In this document: piece after piece, positions 51,334-60,334 of the stretch
Position numbering within the stretch: the stretch's first letter is position 1
Layout: each line of letters begins with the position of its first letter
Source: CAYFSS01 sp964345975
GTDB taxonomy: Bacteria > Bacillota > Clostridia > Saccharofermentanales > Fastidiosipilaceae
Direction of reading: 5' to 3'
NCBI GenBank assembly: GCA_964345975.1
Contig: CAYFSS010000010.1
Location: forward strand, 1 to 61,743
DNA: 61,743 nt
Notes under the pieces: model-generated
What the model saw: only the letters and a program-made list of their open reading frames with translations
Database searches by the model: none
Told to the model about the DNA's origin: nothing
Position numbers and translations under genes: made by a program

Positions 51334-52340
51334 TGATTGAAGTCAAGAATCTTTCAACGTCTTATCGTACGATGGTAGGTGTTACCAATGTCCTGAAAGA
51401 TGTGAATTTTACAGTCCGTGATAATGAGATCTTCGGCATTGCCGGCGAGTCCGGCTGTGGTAAGACCACTTTGCTCAAGGTCCTTTACGACTTGATCGAC
51501 TACCCCCTCGTCATCAACCGCGGGGAAGTGGTTCTCTCCGGTGAATATGAAGGCAAATCCTATGAATATCACACAGGGAAGATCAAGGATGCTTGGTGGA
51601 ATCGGATCAGTTATGTTCCGCAGGCAGCTCAGTCTGTCCTGAATCCTATCCTCAAGGTAAAGGAGCACTTCATTGATTCCTTGCCACGAGGGCTCAGCAG
51701 ATCCGAGCAGGCGCATGAAATGGAGAAGGTCTCTCAGTACCTTGAAGCCTTAGGCCTGAGCAGAAGCTTCCTCGATGCTTATGCATTCCAGCTTTCGGGC
51801 GGGATGAGACAGCGTATGGTCATTGCCTTGGCAACTTATATGCGACCTGACTTCGTCTTAGCGGATGAGCCGACGACGGCGCTCGACGTTGTCGTTCAGA
51901 AGGAGATCCTCAAGCTCCTCATGCGACTTCAAGAAGAACATGAGAATAGCTTAGTCGTTGTTACCCACGATATGGGAGTCCATTACCAAATCACAGATCG
52001 CATGGGCGTCATGTATTCGGGACATATGGTTGAGATTGCTGAGACAGAAGACATCTTCACCAATGCGCTCCACCCGTATACCAAGATGTTGGTCGATGCT
52101 CTACCGAAAGTAGGCGACAGTACACGCAAGGTTGGTATCCCGGGTAGACCGCCCTCACTGCTTGATCCGCCCCGAGGCTGTCGCTTTGCAGAGCGTTGCC
52201 CGAGCGTGATGTCGACTTGCCACCTGGCGGCGCCGGCATTTGTAGAAGTAGAACCCGGGCGTCATGTAGCCTGCTATCTCTATGATGAAGTCGTGGAGAA
52301 GACGAAGGAATTGGAGGCGATGGCGCATGAAACTGCTTGA
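51333..52340 (+). CDS. ABC transporter ATP-binding protein (DppD/OppD type)
   Basis: The 335-residue ATPase has GESGCGKTTLL (Walker A), LSGGMRQRM (signature), VLADEPTTALD (Walker B) and VVTHDMGVHY (H-loop). The C-terminal oligopeptide-transport domain contains CRFAERCPSVMSTC, the Cys-rich element of this subfamily. It overlaps the next ATPase gene by 14 bases. Confidence 0.93.
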   Translation: MIEVKNLSTSYRTMVGVTNVLKDVNFTVRDNEIFGIAGESGCGKTTLLKVLYDLIDYPLVINRGEVVLSGEYEGKSYEYHTGKIKDAWWNRISYVPQAAQSVLNPILKVKEHFIDSLPRGLSRSEQAHEMEKVSQYLEALGLSRSFLDAYAFQLSGGMRQRMVIALATYMRPDFVLADEPTTALDVVVQKEILKLLMRLQEEHENSLVVVTHDMGVHYQITDRMGVMYSGHMVEIAETEDIFTNALHPYTKMLVDALPKVGDSTRKVGIPGRPPSLLDPPRGCRFAERCPSVMSTCHLAAPAFVEVEPGRHVACYLYDEVVEKTKELEAMAHETA

Positions 52341-53322
52341 AATTAATGATGTCAGTAAGGTCTTCCGTATCGGAAGCATCCTCAGAGGTTCACACCTGGT
52401 TGCTGTCGATGATGTGAACTTAACCCTTGAGCATGGTAAGCCTTCCATCCTCACGGTAGTTGGGGAGTCGGGTTGTGGTAAGACCACGCTCGCCAAGATG
52501 ATCCTTCGCATCCACGACATGACGGAGGGCGATATCAAGATTAATGGGAAGTCGGTCGCAAATAAGAAGGACTATCCCATGGCGGAATACATGCGTGAGG
52601 TCCAGCCGATCTTTCAGAATCCCTTCGAGACGTTCTCGGCGCGGAAAACGGTCGACAGCTATCTCTTCAATACGGCGCTGCGCTTAGGCGTTGTGTCCAA
52701 TCGACGCGAGGCTGCACAGTATATCGACCAGCGTCTCAAGAGCGTTGGCCTCTCCCTCGAGGTTGTAAAAGGCAAATATCCCGCTCAGTTCTCGGGGGGT
52801 GAGCTGCAACGCTGCTCCATTGCCCGTGCGCTTATCCCGAATCCGAAGATCATCATTGCCGACGAGCCTGTCGCGGCCATCGATGCCTCGATGAAGATGA
52901 ACATCGTCAATCTCTTCAAGGAATTGAAGGATGAGTACGATGTCACGTTTGTCTATATCACGCATGACCTCTCAACGGCATATTATGTTTCCGACTTTGT
53001 AGCGACCCTCTACCGTGGCAATCTGGTCGAATATGGTCCTGCTACGTCTGTTCTCGATACACCGGCTCATCCATACACCCACCTTCTATTGAATTCAGTC
53101 CCTATCGTCGGTGATAAATGGTCCGATGATGAAGTCGTGGAAGAGGCGGAGGAAGAGCGGGCAACCTATCAACTGACAGGTTGCAAGTTTGCCCCTCGTT
53201 GTCCTAGAGCTACGCCGGAATGTAGTGCCAAACGTCCTGAGTATCACTACATCACCCAAGAAGGTAGTGCTTCTCACCGTGTGATGTGCATCCATCCGCT
53301 GGCTCCCGGTGAGACACCTTAA
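52327..53322 (+). CDS. ABC transporter ATP-binding protein (DppF/OppF type)
   Basis: The 331-residue partner ATPase has GESGCGKTTLAKM, FSGGELQRC, IIADEPVAAID and the Cys-rich C-terminus CKFAPRCPRATPEC. ATG 52327 (MKLLEINDVS) is chosen because the family begins there and GGAGG lies about 10 bases upstream; a longer frame from 52282 encodes an unlikely Arg/Trp-rich extension. It closes the operon just before a 16-bp terminator stem. Confidence 0.92.
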   Translation: MKLLEINDVSKVFRIGSILRGSHLVAVDDVNLTLEHGKPSILTVVGESGCGKTTLAKMILRIHDMTEGDIKINGKSVANKKDYPMAEYMREVQPIFQNPFETFSARKTVDSYLFNTALRLGVVSNRREAAQYIDQRLKSVGLSLEVVKGKYPAQFSGGELQRCSIARALIPNPKIIIADEPVAAIDASMKMNIVNLFKELKDEYDVTFVYITHDLSTAYYVSDFVATLYRGNLVEYGPATSVLDTPAHPYTHLLLNSVPIVGDKWSDDEVVEEAEEERATYQLTGCKFAPRCPRATPECSAKRPEYHYITQEGSASHRVMCIHPLAPGETP

Positions 53323-53346
53323 GTCCCGGCTTTAACCTTTATCCTA

Positions 53347-53392
53347 CGAAAGCCCCAAGGAGGGGGTCTATCCACTCTCCTTGGGGCTTTCG
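53347..53392. terminator. Bidirectional terminator between convergent genes
   Basis: The 16-bp arms CGAAAGCCCCAAGGAG (53347-53362) and CTCCTTGGGGCTTTCG (53377-53392) are perfect complements around a 14-base loop. They serve the ABC operon on the plus strand and the thioredoxin-like gene on the minus strand. Confidence 0.8.
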
Positions 53393-53409
53393 TCTGTGAT
53401 TTGTTGGAT

Positions 53410-54192
53410 TCATCTGAGTTCAGGTGGGAACAGGCTTTTGAATTGTGTGGTATCAAGCTGGGGTAAATAATCTCGAATTTGTTGGGTCCCGCGAAGATAT
53501 GCATCGTTGACGAAGATCGCCGGTACAAGAGTAGACGGTTGGCCTGGACCTGCAGGATAACCATAGAGTTCAAGCATCTTGAGGTAGAGCTCACGATTGT
53601 CTTCGTCGCCTAAGTCGTAGGTGACGAAGCGATCATCTTTGTAGGTCTCGAGGAACGGCTCGATCTTGACACAGTAAGGGCAGTTATCGCGCGTGAAGTA
53701 GAATATTTGATCGACAACACCTGCTTCTGCTTGTTCTTCCAGAAGATCCGCCATGTGTGATTCAAGTGAGGATTGATCCTCTTCGTTTAAGTGAGGGAGG
53801 AGACCCTGATAGAAGGAGCCGGGGGAACGCACCATGTTCTTCTCGAAGGCACCGTTGATGAAGATGAGGGGATAGGGCTTGTTGAGATAGTCTTTCAGCG
53901 CATCTTTCTGATCTTCAAGTTTTGCCATGACCGAGGGATAGCGGATGTTATAGACCTGCATCGGTAGGTGTTCGAGCCCGGCAGCCTTGAGCAAACTCTT
54001 GTATTCATTATGGGTTTCGGAGAGGAGGATTTCTTCTTTGCAGGAGACTTCAAGGGCTGTACAAGCACCGGTCATATCGAGCACATAGATCTCGATCGTC
54101 GGGAGCTTTGGCTCTTCCGCTCTAATCGGCGTGCAGAATTGTAGGAGCATAAAGAGCGCGAGGATGAGACGAACCTTTCTTGAATGTTTCAT
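53410..54192 (-). CDS. Secreted thioredoxin-like protein
   Basis: This 260-residue protein has a signal peptide (LILALFMLLQFCTPIRAEEP) and a C-terminal thioredoxin/glutaredoxin-type domain with CPYC at residues 171-174 in IFYFTRDNCPYC, followed by VPAIFVND (the cis-Pro region). Residues 30-150 form another alpha/beta domain with two Cys (GAC and VSC, at 44 and 51) that may be a degenerate second thioredoxin fold. It probably handles disulfides outside the membrane; partners are unknown. The ribosome site AAAGGAAA precedes the ATG on the minus strand. Confidence 0.75.
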   Translation of the reverse strand: MKHSRKVRLILALFMLLQFCTPIRAEEPKLPTIEIYVLDMTGACTALEVSCKEEILLSETHNEYKSLLKAAGLEHLPMQVYNIRYPSVMAKLEDQKDALKDYLNKPYPLIFINGAFEKNMVRSPGSFYQGLLPHLNEEDQSSLESHMADLLEEQAEAGVVDQIFYFTRDNCPYCVKIEPFLETYKDDRFVTYDLGDEDNRELYLKMLELYGYPAGPGQPSTLVPAIFVNDAYLRGTQQIRDYLPQLDTTQFKSLFPPELR

Positions 54193-54263
54193 GGAGTTTT
54201 CCTTTCAATTTGACTGTAATGCTTTGCTCTAGATTAGCGCAAAGAGAGCGCTTTGGCGATTTA

Positions 54264-54800
54264 TTATAAGAAGTCTGCCCACGTCATGGCTTCGATATCC
54301 ATCTGTTTCACACGCTCGATGACTTGGTGATAGTGATGCAACGATGCATCGATTTCATGCCGGTTGACGGTGCCTGTTCGATAGACCAGGGAACTCAGGG
54401 AATACAAGGGAAGTCCCATTGCGTGCGTAGGAGTATGGACGGTTGAGAGTCCTTGGGCTAACGCGCGTAGTCTTAGTTCTTCAGCCAACTCGTCAGCTTC
54501 ACCGGCTAAGCTATGGATGGCAAGAATCGCTCGTTTCGCTTGGGGCATTTTGATTTCACCGCGTGCCCACTTCGTGACCAAGGTGTAGGCTTCGTGTAAT
54601 TCCGGCCGATCAAGCTGAGGCTCACAACACTCAAAAGCCCACAGCACAATCTCGCGCCTGGACAATCTCTCCAAGGCCGCCTTTAAATCCACCAATCCGG
54701 GATCCTTTTCTGCAAAGAGAATCTTGCGTTTTCTGCTTAATCTATCTTGTACTCTTTGCGTATCCATAGCGTATCTATAGCGTATCCATAGCGATTCCAT
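54264..54800 (-). CDS. Possible immunity-type protein (Imm-5-like), helical
   Basis: The 178-residue soluble helical protein resembles the family annotated as putative immunity protein: LWAFECCEP, WARGEIKMPQAKRAILAIHSLA and the later STVHTPTHAMGLPLYSLSS match my recollection of its WALDCAE, WARGEI.. and ATAHVADHA blocks. No toxin gene is adjacent, so an immunity role is not supported by context. The ATG at 54800 has AAAGGAG upstream on the minus strand. The first codons run through an 11-bp tandem repeat, so the N-terminus (LWIRYRYAMD) may vary among strains. Confidence 0.5.
   Translation of the reverse strand: MESLWIRYRYAMDTQRVQDRLSRKRKILFAEKDPGLVDLKAALERLSRREIVLWAFECCEPQLDRPELHEAYTLVTKWARGEIKMPQAKRAILAIHSLAGEADELAEELRLRALAQGLSTVHTPTHAMGLPLYSLSSLVYRTGTVNRHEIDASLHHYHQVIERVKQMDIEAMTWADFL
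54760..54792 (-). repeat. Three 11-bp tandem repeats in the 5' end of the Imm-5-like gene
   Basis: GTATCCATAGC, GTATCTATAGC and GTATCCATAGC follow each other at 54760-54770, 54771-54781 and 54782-54792. The unit length is not a multiple of three, so gain or loss of a copy would shift the frame between the start codon and the body of the gene. Confidence 0.8.
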
Positions 54801-55177
54801 CGCCGCTCCTTTTCATTAGACGAGGATTGTACAATAAAGTTTTGATGGAATGTAGACTGAGGGTTGTGAGGTTACACCCGTCTTTGACAGTTCGTGTCGT
54901 TAAAATTTCTCGAATGGCCCGTATTATCAGACGAAACCAGCGATTATTGCATGGTTGCTTTTTGCACAATCTAACGTTTCTTACTTTGATTATTGACACT
55001 TCCTATCTGACGTATGCTCAGATTTCATTGCCGTGTAGAATCGGTGTTACCGAGATTCCATCCATGTAAAGGGAAGAATGCAGCAACAGTGGAGAGAAAC
55101 GCTCGGATCCAAGAAGGTTGGAAGCTTTAGGGGATTCACTTTTCAATTTAGGAGATCCGGCCTCGAATGTGAATTCT
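54801..55177. other. Intergenic region between divergent genes
   Basis: A -10-like TACAAT for the minus-strand gene lies at 54826-54831. Otherwise I see no convincing gene or RNA. A plus-strand 80-codon frame (54827-55069) has no ribosome site and an implausible composition. Confidence 0.45.
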
Positions 55178-55206
55178 TTGACAAGTCGTGGCTCCTCGCC
55201 TATACT
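55178..55206 (+). promoter_or_regulatory. Strong promoter of rpmF
   Basis: TTGACA (55178-55183, perfect consensus) and TATACT (55201-55206) are separated by exactly 17 bases. They lie 46 bases before the GTG start, as suits a ribosomal-protein gene. Confidence 0.85.
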
Positions 55207-55251
55207 CTTCTAGCTAATTAATCTTTGTTTTATCTGTACTGGAGGTGTTCT

Positions 55252-55428
55252 GTGGCAGTACCAAAGAGAAGATGGTCCAAAGCGCGCTCCCGTCGCTCCC
55301 GTTCAAACTGGAAATTGACGGCCCCGCAGCTGACGGAGTGCCCGCAGTGTCATACCCTTCGCCGTTCACACCGCCCATGTTTGGCTTGTGGTTATTACAA
55401 AGGCGAAGAAATCCTGGCGATTGATTAA
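55252..55428 (+). CDS. rpmF: 50S ribosomal protein L32
   Basis: The 58-residue zinc-ribbon ribosomal protein starts with GTG 55252, 6 bases after GGAGG (55241-55245), giving MAVPKRRWSKARSRRSR. The zinc ligands are CPQC (30-33) and CLAC (43-46). The C-terminal GYYKGEEIL is typical. A longer frame from 55225 precedes the ribosome site. In most Firmicutes this gene directly follows a DUF177 gene; here it has its own strong promoter and terminator. Confidence 0.95.
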   Translation: MAVPKRRWSKARSRRSRSNWKLTAPQLTECPQCHTLRRSHRPCLACGYYKGEEILAID

Positions 55429-55464
55429 TCTGCTTAATCGTCCAGTGGAAGACTCAAGAGAAGG

Positions 55465-55492
55465 ACAGCGGGCGTACCCTCGCTGTTTTTTT
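55465..55492 (+). terminator. Intrinsic terminator after rpmF
   Basis: ACAGCG (55465-55470) pairs with CGCTGT (55481-55486), followed by a run of T to 55492. Confidence 0.8.
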
Positions 55493-55554
55493 CTTGCCTA
55501 ATACATCTCCGAGTCACAGACTCTGGCAGAATGATTTTAGAAAGTAGGTGAGTT

Positions 55555-57018
55555 ATGGAACGTGGTATTGTCGCCGTTGTCGGTCGGCCAAATGTCGGAA
55601 AATCGACGCTTTTTAATTACCTCATCGGGCAGCGTTTAAGCATTGTCGACAAGACTCCCGGTGTCACACGTGACCGCGTCTATGCCGATGTCGAATGGCT
55701 TGGCCAGTCCTTCGTCATGGTCGATACCGGCGGTATCGAGCCTCAAACGGATGATCCTCTCCTTCAGCAAATGAGGCAACAATCTGAACTCGCAATCGAT
55801 ACGGCGGATGTCATTTTGTTTATGGTCGATGTAAGGGACGGTCTTCATCCGGCAGATGAAGCCATCGCCGTCATGCTTCGACGCGCCAACAAACCCATCG
55901 TCGTAGGTGTCAATAAGGTCGATAATTTCGGTTCCGTACCCCCTGAATTCTTCGACTTCTACGGCCTTGGATTTGATGATGTCCATGCAATCTCCGCCGA
56001 ACATGCCTTAGGCTTGGGTGAACTCTTGGATGCTATTGCAGCTCATCTCCCGACGGTAGTGGAAGAGCGACCGGATGCAGATGTGCCTCGGATTGCCCTC
56101 ATCGGCCGACCTAATTCAGGAAAATCCTCGCTCCTCAATCGCCTCTCAGGTCAGGATCGGGCCATCGTCACCGATATTCCGGGGACAACCCGTGATGCCA
56201 TTGAAGAACGTATCGAGTTTGAGGGTAAGCCATACTTCATCGTCGACACTGCCGGGATGCGTCGAAAGAGCAAAGTCTCCGATTCGCTCGAATACTACAG
56301 TGTTTTGCGGGGCAATCGAGCCATTGGCAAAAGTGACGTCGCTATCCTCTTGGTCGATGCGGCGGAAGGACCCAGTGAACAAGATACAAAGATTGCAGGA
56401 CTTGCTTTGAATCAGGGGAAGGCCATTATCCTTTGCGTTAATAAGTGGGACCTCGATGAGAAAGCCAAAGAAACAAGAGATGATTTCGAAGCTGAAATGC
56501 GTCGCCGCTTTGCCTTTATGCCTTGGGCTAAACTTGTCTTCATCTCAGCGCTCACGGGTCGTGGGATCCAACAGCTCATGGCAACCGTAGATGAGGTCCA
56601 CGAAGCATCGCAAAACCGTATCCGTACGGCTGTCTTAAATGATTTCATTTGGGAAGCCCAGGCTCTTCAACAACCGCCTTCCAAGAAGGGTAAACGCTTG
56701 CGCATCCGCTATGCAACCCAAGTTAGTGTTGGACCGCCAACCTTCCTTTTCTTTGTCAACGATAGGAAGCTCATGCATTATTCCTATGAGCGTTATCTTG
56801 AAAATTCTCTGAGACGCAATTTCGATTTCGATGGTACGCCAATCCGTTTTATTTTGCGTCAGCAGGCGGAGAAGGAGATTGGTGCCGGGAAGTCTTCCCG
56901 TAGGAAAACCGACGTCACGGAAGAGTATGTGTCGGATGAATGGGATGAAAATGACGAGGATTACCCGGTCGATGAATTTTATCTAGAAGATGGGTGGGAA
57001 CCTCCGGACGAGGACTAA
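55555..57018 (+). CDS. der: Ribosome biogenesis GTPase Der (EngA)
   Basis: This double-GTPase assembles the 50S subunit. Two G domains are clear: GRPNVGKS at residues 10-17 with DTGGIEP, and GRPNSGKS near 184-191 with DTAGMRRKSKV. NKVD and NKWD give base specificity. A KH-like domain follows (SVGPPTFLFFVND). The total of 487 residues includes an acidic tail of about 40 residues (DEWDENDEDYPVDEF) beyond the usual end. GTAGGTGAG lies before the ATG. Confidence 0.96.
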   Translation: MERGIVAVVGRPNVGKSTLFNYLIGQRLSIVDKTPGVTRDRVYADVEWLGQSFVMVDTGGIEPQTDDPLLQQMRQQSELAIDTADVILFMVDVRDGLHPADEAIAVMLRRANKPIVVGVNKVDNFGSVPPEFFDFYGLGFDDVHAISAEHALGLGELLDAIAAHLPTVVEERPDADVPRIALIGRPNSGKSSLLNRLSGQDRAIVTDIPGTTRDAIEERIEFEGKPYFIVDTAGMRRKSKVSDSLEYYSVLRGNRAIGKSDVAILLVDAAEGPSEQDTKIAGLALNQGKAIILCVNKWDLDEKAKETRDDFEAEMRRRFAFMPWAKLVFISALTGRGIQQLMATVDEVHEASQNRIRTAVLNDFIWEAQALQQPPSKKGKRLRIRYATQVSVGPPTFLFFVNDRKLMHYSYERYLENSLRRNFDFDGTPIRFILRQQAEKEIGAGKSSRRKTDVTEEYVSDEWDENDEDYPVDEFYLEDGWEPPDED

Positions 57019-57057
57019 GCAACGCTTGTCGATCCTCATTCAATAAGGAGCTATCCT

Positions 57058-58917
57058 ATGTCCCAAAGTCTATCCCCCAATCAGATCCGTAATTTAGCGA
57101 TCGTGGCACACGTCGACCACGGTAAGACAACCTTGGTCGACGCCATGCTTGAACAAGCCGGAACTTTCCGCGAAAACGAAGCTCAACCTTCTCGTATCAT
57201 GGATTCCAATGAGCTCGAAAAAGAACGTGGCATCACCATCCTTTCCAAGAACACCGCTATCCATTACAAGGATCACAAGATCAATATCGTCGATACCCCC
57301 GGCCACGCCGACTTCGGAGGTGAAGTCGAGCGAATCCTCAAGATGGTGGACGGGATTCTCTTGGTTGTCGATGCCCACGATGGTCCAATGCCTCAGACAA
57401 GATTTGTGCTTGAGAAGGCTATGGGCCTAAATCTCCCTGTTCTCTTAGTCGTCAATAAGGTCGACCGCCGAGATGCCCGCCCGATCGAAGTCATCGATAT
57501 GGTACTGGATCTCTTCATTGAGCTTGGTGCGGATGATGACCAACTCGAGTTCCCCTATATCTTTGCCTCGGCAAGAGAAGGGATTGCATCGCAAGATTTC
57601 AATTCCATCCTTGATGGTAGTTCACAAGATCTATACCCCCTGCTTGATATGATCCTCGAAGAGCTCCCCGCACCGGAGGGTGATGCGGAGGCTCCTTTTC
57701 AGGTTCTCATCTCCAACATCGAAGCGGATCCTTACCTTGGCCGCTTAGCCATCGGCAAAATTGCTCAAGGCCAAGTTCATGTCGATGAGCACATCGTGCG
57801 AACACGATGGGGTGAGGACTTTGAAGAAGAAGGTAAGATCACGGCCTTGTTGGTCTTTGAGTCGTTACAGAAGAAGGCGGTGAGCAATGCATCGACCGGT
57901 GAGATTGTCTGCATTGGCGGTCTCAAGGAGATCAATATCGGGGATACCCTGACTGCGCTTGAGGGCGGTGAACCCATCCACTATGTCGATATCGATGAAC
58001 CGACCCTCAGTATGAGTTTCCAAGTCAACAAGAGTCCTTTTGCCGGGCGTGAAGGTAAATACTTGACCTCTCGCCACCTCAGAGCGCGTTTAGAGCGAGA
58101 GATGGATCGCAACGTTGCGATGCGTTTGGAGGAAACCGATACGCCCGATAACTTTGTCGTGAAGGGCAGAGGTGAACTCCATTTCTCCATCTTGATTGAG
58201 ACGATGCGACGTGAAGGTTATGAATTTGAGATTTCCAAACCGCAAATCATCACGCGTCAAGGCTCTCGAGGGTTGGAGGAGCCTGTTGAGCTCGTCCAAA
58301 TTGACCTCCCGGAGACTTACATGGGGACGGTCATCGAAGCACTGGGGAAACGCAAGGCGGAGATGGTCGATATGAGACCCCTCGGCAACGGTCGTCAGCG
58401 CTTGATGTTTAAGGTCCCGACGCGTGGCCTCTTGGGTTATCGAACGGAGTTCTTGACTGCTACACGAGGCGAAGGCGTCATGGACAGTTCTTTCTCAGGC
58501 TTCGAGCCTTGGAAAGGTGAGATCACGGGACGTCAACACGGTGCACTCGTATCGTGGGAAACCGGTGAAGCGACCACCTACGGTCTCTATTCCGCCCAAG
58601 AAAGAGGCGAGCTCTTTATCGGTGCAGGGACGGAAGTCTATGAAGGTATGATCGTGGGGCAGAATCCTCGGAACGAAGATGTCGCCATCAACGTCTGCCG
58701 GAAGAAACACGTCACCAATATGCGCGCCTCAGGTTCAGATGAAGCTCTGAGACTTTCGCCGCCTATTGTGATGAGCATTGAGAATTGCTTGGAGTTTGTA
58801 GCTGATGATGAACTCATCGAAGTCACCCCGGAATCTGTGCGGCTTCGAAAGTCCATCCTCAATACGAGTGAACGAACCAAGCTGCAAACCAGGAAGAGAA
58901 GAGCTGCGGAAGCTTAA
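57058..58917 (+). CDS. typA: Ribosome-associated translational GTPase TypA/BipA
   Basis: The 619-residue EF-G-like GTPase functions in ribosome assembly and stress. G motifs are AHVDHGKTTLVDAML, DTPGHADFGGEVER and NKVDRRDARP. The family-specific C-terminal part includes GRGELHFSILIETMRREGYE and MVDMRPLGNGRQRLMF. AAGGAG lies before the ATG, 39 bases after der. The gene pair appears co-directional and close. Confidence 0.96.
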   Translation: MSQSLSPNQIRNLAIVAHVDHGKTTLVDAMLEQAGTFRENEAQPSRIMDSNELEKERGITILSKNTAIHYKDHKINIVDTPGHADFGGEVERILKMVDGILLVVDAHDGPMPQTRFVLEKAMGLNLPVLLVVNKVDRRDARPIEVIDMVLDLFIELGADDDQLEFPYIFASAREGIASQDFNSILDGSSQDLYPLLDMILEELPAPEGDAEAPFQVLISNIEADPYLGRLAIGKIAQGQVHVDEHIVRTRWGEDFEEEGKITALLVFESLQKKAVSNASTGEIVCIGGLKEINIGDTLTALEGGEPIHYVDIDEPTLSMSFQVNKSPFAGREGKYLTSRHLRARLEREMDRNVAMRLEETDTPDNFVVKGRGELHFSILIETMRREGYEFEISKPQIITRQGSRGLEEPVELVQIDLPETYMGTVIEALGKRKAEMVDMRPLGNGRQRLMFKVPTRGLLGYRTEFLTATRGEGVMDSSFSGFEPWKGEITGRQHGALVSWETGEATTYGLYSAQERGELFIGAGTEVYEGMIVGQNPRNEDVAINVCRKKHVTNMRASGSDEALRLSPPIVMSIENCLEFVADDELIEVTPESVRLRKSILNTSERTKLQTRKRRAAEA

Positions 58918-59023
58918 TGCTGTGAGTTCGTTCACGCGAAGTTCAAATAATATCTAGTATACTTAGACATTAGTAAGCTGGCTTTTGAATGTAAAACGAG
59001 AGATTGTGTTAGGAGTTACGCCA

Positions 59024-60316
59024 ATGCCCAGCAGATTAAAGACAACCGTCTTAAGAATCCTCGTGGTCATGATCTGTGTCCTCGCACTCATGACCGGACT
59101 TTATCTAGGCTATCAATTTGTCTTGAACCAAAATACCCGTTTCGCTCGTCTTGAGGCTCACTATGAAGCTTCACAGAATCCCGAAACCGAAGAGACGGAA
59201 GAAGGTTCAGAAGTCGTTGAAGATGGCGCTTACATTGTGCCGGACCAGGATACCCCCGGTGCCGTCATGATCTATATCGGCATGGGTGACAACACGAAGA
59301 AGATCGCCGAACAAATTGCACAACGGGGTCTGATTGACAATCCCGCCCTCTTCTCGCTCATGAGCAAGGTCAACGGGTTTGACGGTGGTTATCAGTCAGG
59401 GACCCATTTCCTGGTTCCCGATATGAGCTATGACGAGATGATGTATACGATGACGCTTAAACCGCGGTCCGTTCGTATAACTTTCCCCGAAGGTACTAGC
59501 TACACCGAGATGAAGAAAATTTTGCGTCAGAACGGTGTCCTCTTTAGTGAAGCTAAGATGGATGCTTTGATGAATAACCTAAACCTCTTCCTCGATTATG
59601 ATTTCGTGCGGGCAATCCCTACCGATACGCATCGCGTCTATGCCTTGGAAGGCTATCTCTTCCCGGATACCTATGATTTTGACCTCAATGCCGATGAAGA
59701 GCGTATCCTGCGCATGATGTTGGATAATACTCAGAAGAAGCTTACCCAGGTGACGCATGAGCGTGCTATGGAACTGGGCTGGACAATGGATCAAGTTCTG
59801 ACGCTCGCTTCCGTCATTGAGAAAGAAAGCGGTGTGACCTCGGAAATGTATGAGGTCTCCCGTGTATTCCATAATCGCATCAATAACGACATGCTCTTGC
59901 AGTCTTGTGCAACGGTGAACTTCCTCCGTGAGCTCGATGGCTTGCCTCCGGTCTTGATCGTGAAGAACATCGACCTCCAGCGTACATCGCCTTATAACAC
60001 CTACCTTCACGAAGGCTTACCGGCAGGGCCGATTTGTTCTCCCGGCTTGGAGTCTATCAGGGCAGCGCTTTATCCCGATGTGACCCAACCCAATCTCATG
60101 TATTTTGCAGCGCGCGGTGACGGGACGAACGTCTTTGCTTCGACTTATGAGGAGCATGTGTACAACGTCGAAACCTACGTGAAGCCGATGGAAAATGAAA
60201 TGTTCATCGAGCGTGGTGAGACTCCTCCTCCGGCCGACGAGGACGTCATCGTCAGCGCAGAGTTCCGCTACGATCCCAATGCTACCGAGCAGGACACGGA
60301 AACTCCTGTCGAATAG
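59024..60316 (+). CDS. mltG: Endolytic murein transglycosylase MltG
   Basis: This membrane-anchored lytic transglycosylase releases nascent glycan strands. From ATG 59024 (AGGAG about 8 bases upstream) it has 430 residues; a TTG at 58985 is less likely. One N-terminal membrane helix (about residues 12-32) precedes the LysM-like region. The catalytic Glu lies in LASVIEKESGV near residue 265, and the family block is SPYNTYLHEGLPAGPICSPG. An acidic tail of about 50 residues ends the protein. The neighbouring U32 gene matches the Bacillus yrrL-yrrO neighbourhood. Confidence 0.93.
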   Translation: MPSRLKTTVLRILVVMICVLALMTGLYLGYQFVLNQNTRFARLEAHYEASQNPETEETEEGSEVVEDGAYIVPDQDTPGAVMIYIGMGDNTKKIAEQIAQRGLIDNPALFSLMSKVNGFDGGYQSGTHFLVPDMSYDEMMYTMTLKPRSVRITFPEGTSYTEMKKILRQNGVLFSEAKMDALMNNLNLFLDYDFVRAIPTDTHRVYALEGYLFPDTYDFDLNADEERILRMMLDNTQKKLTQVTHERAMELGWTMDQVLTLASVIEKESGVTSEMYEVSRVFHNRINNDMLLQSCATVNFLRELDGLPPVLIVKNIDLQRTSPYNTYLHEGLPAGPICSPGLESIRAALYPDVTQPNLMYFAARGDGTNVFASTYEEHVYNVETYVKPMENEMFIERGETPPPADEDVIVSAEFRYDPNATEQDTETPVE

Positions 60317-60334
60317 GACCACACGAGGTAAACG

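Noticed and set aside
54827..55069. Plus-strand 80-codon open frame
   Set aside because: No ribosome site, unlikely composition, and located in a divergent promoter region.
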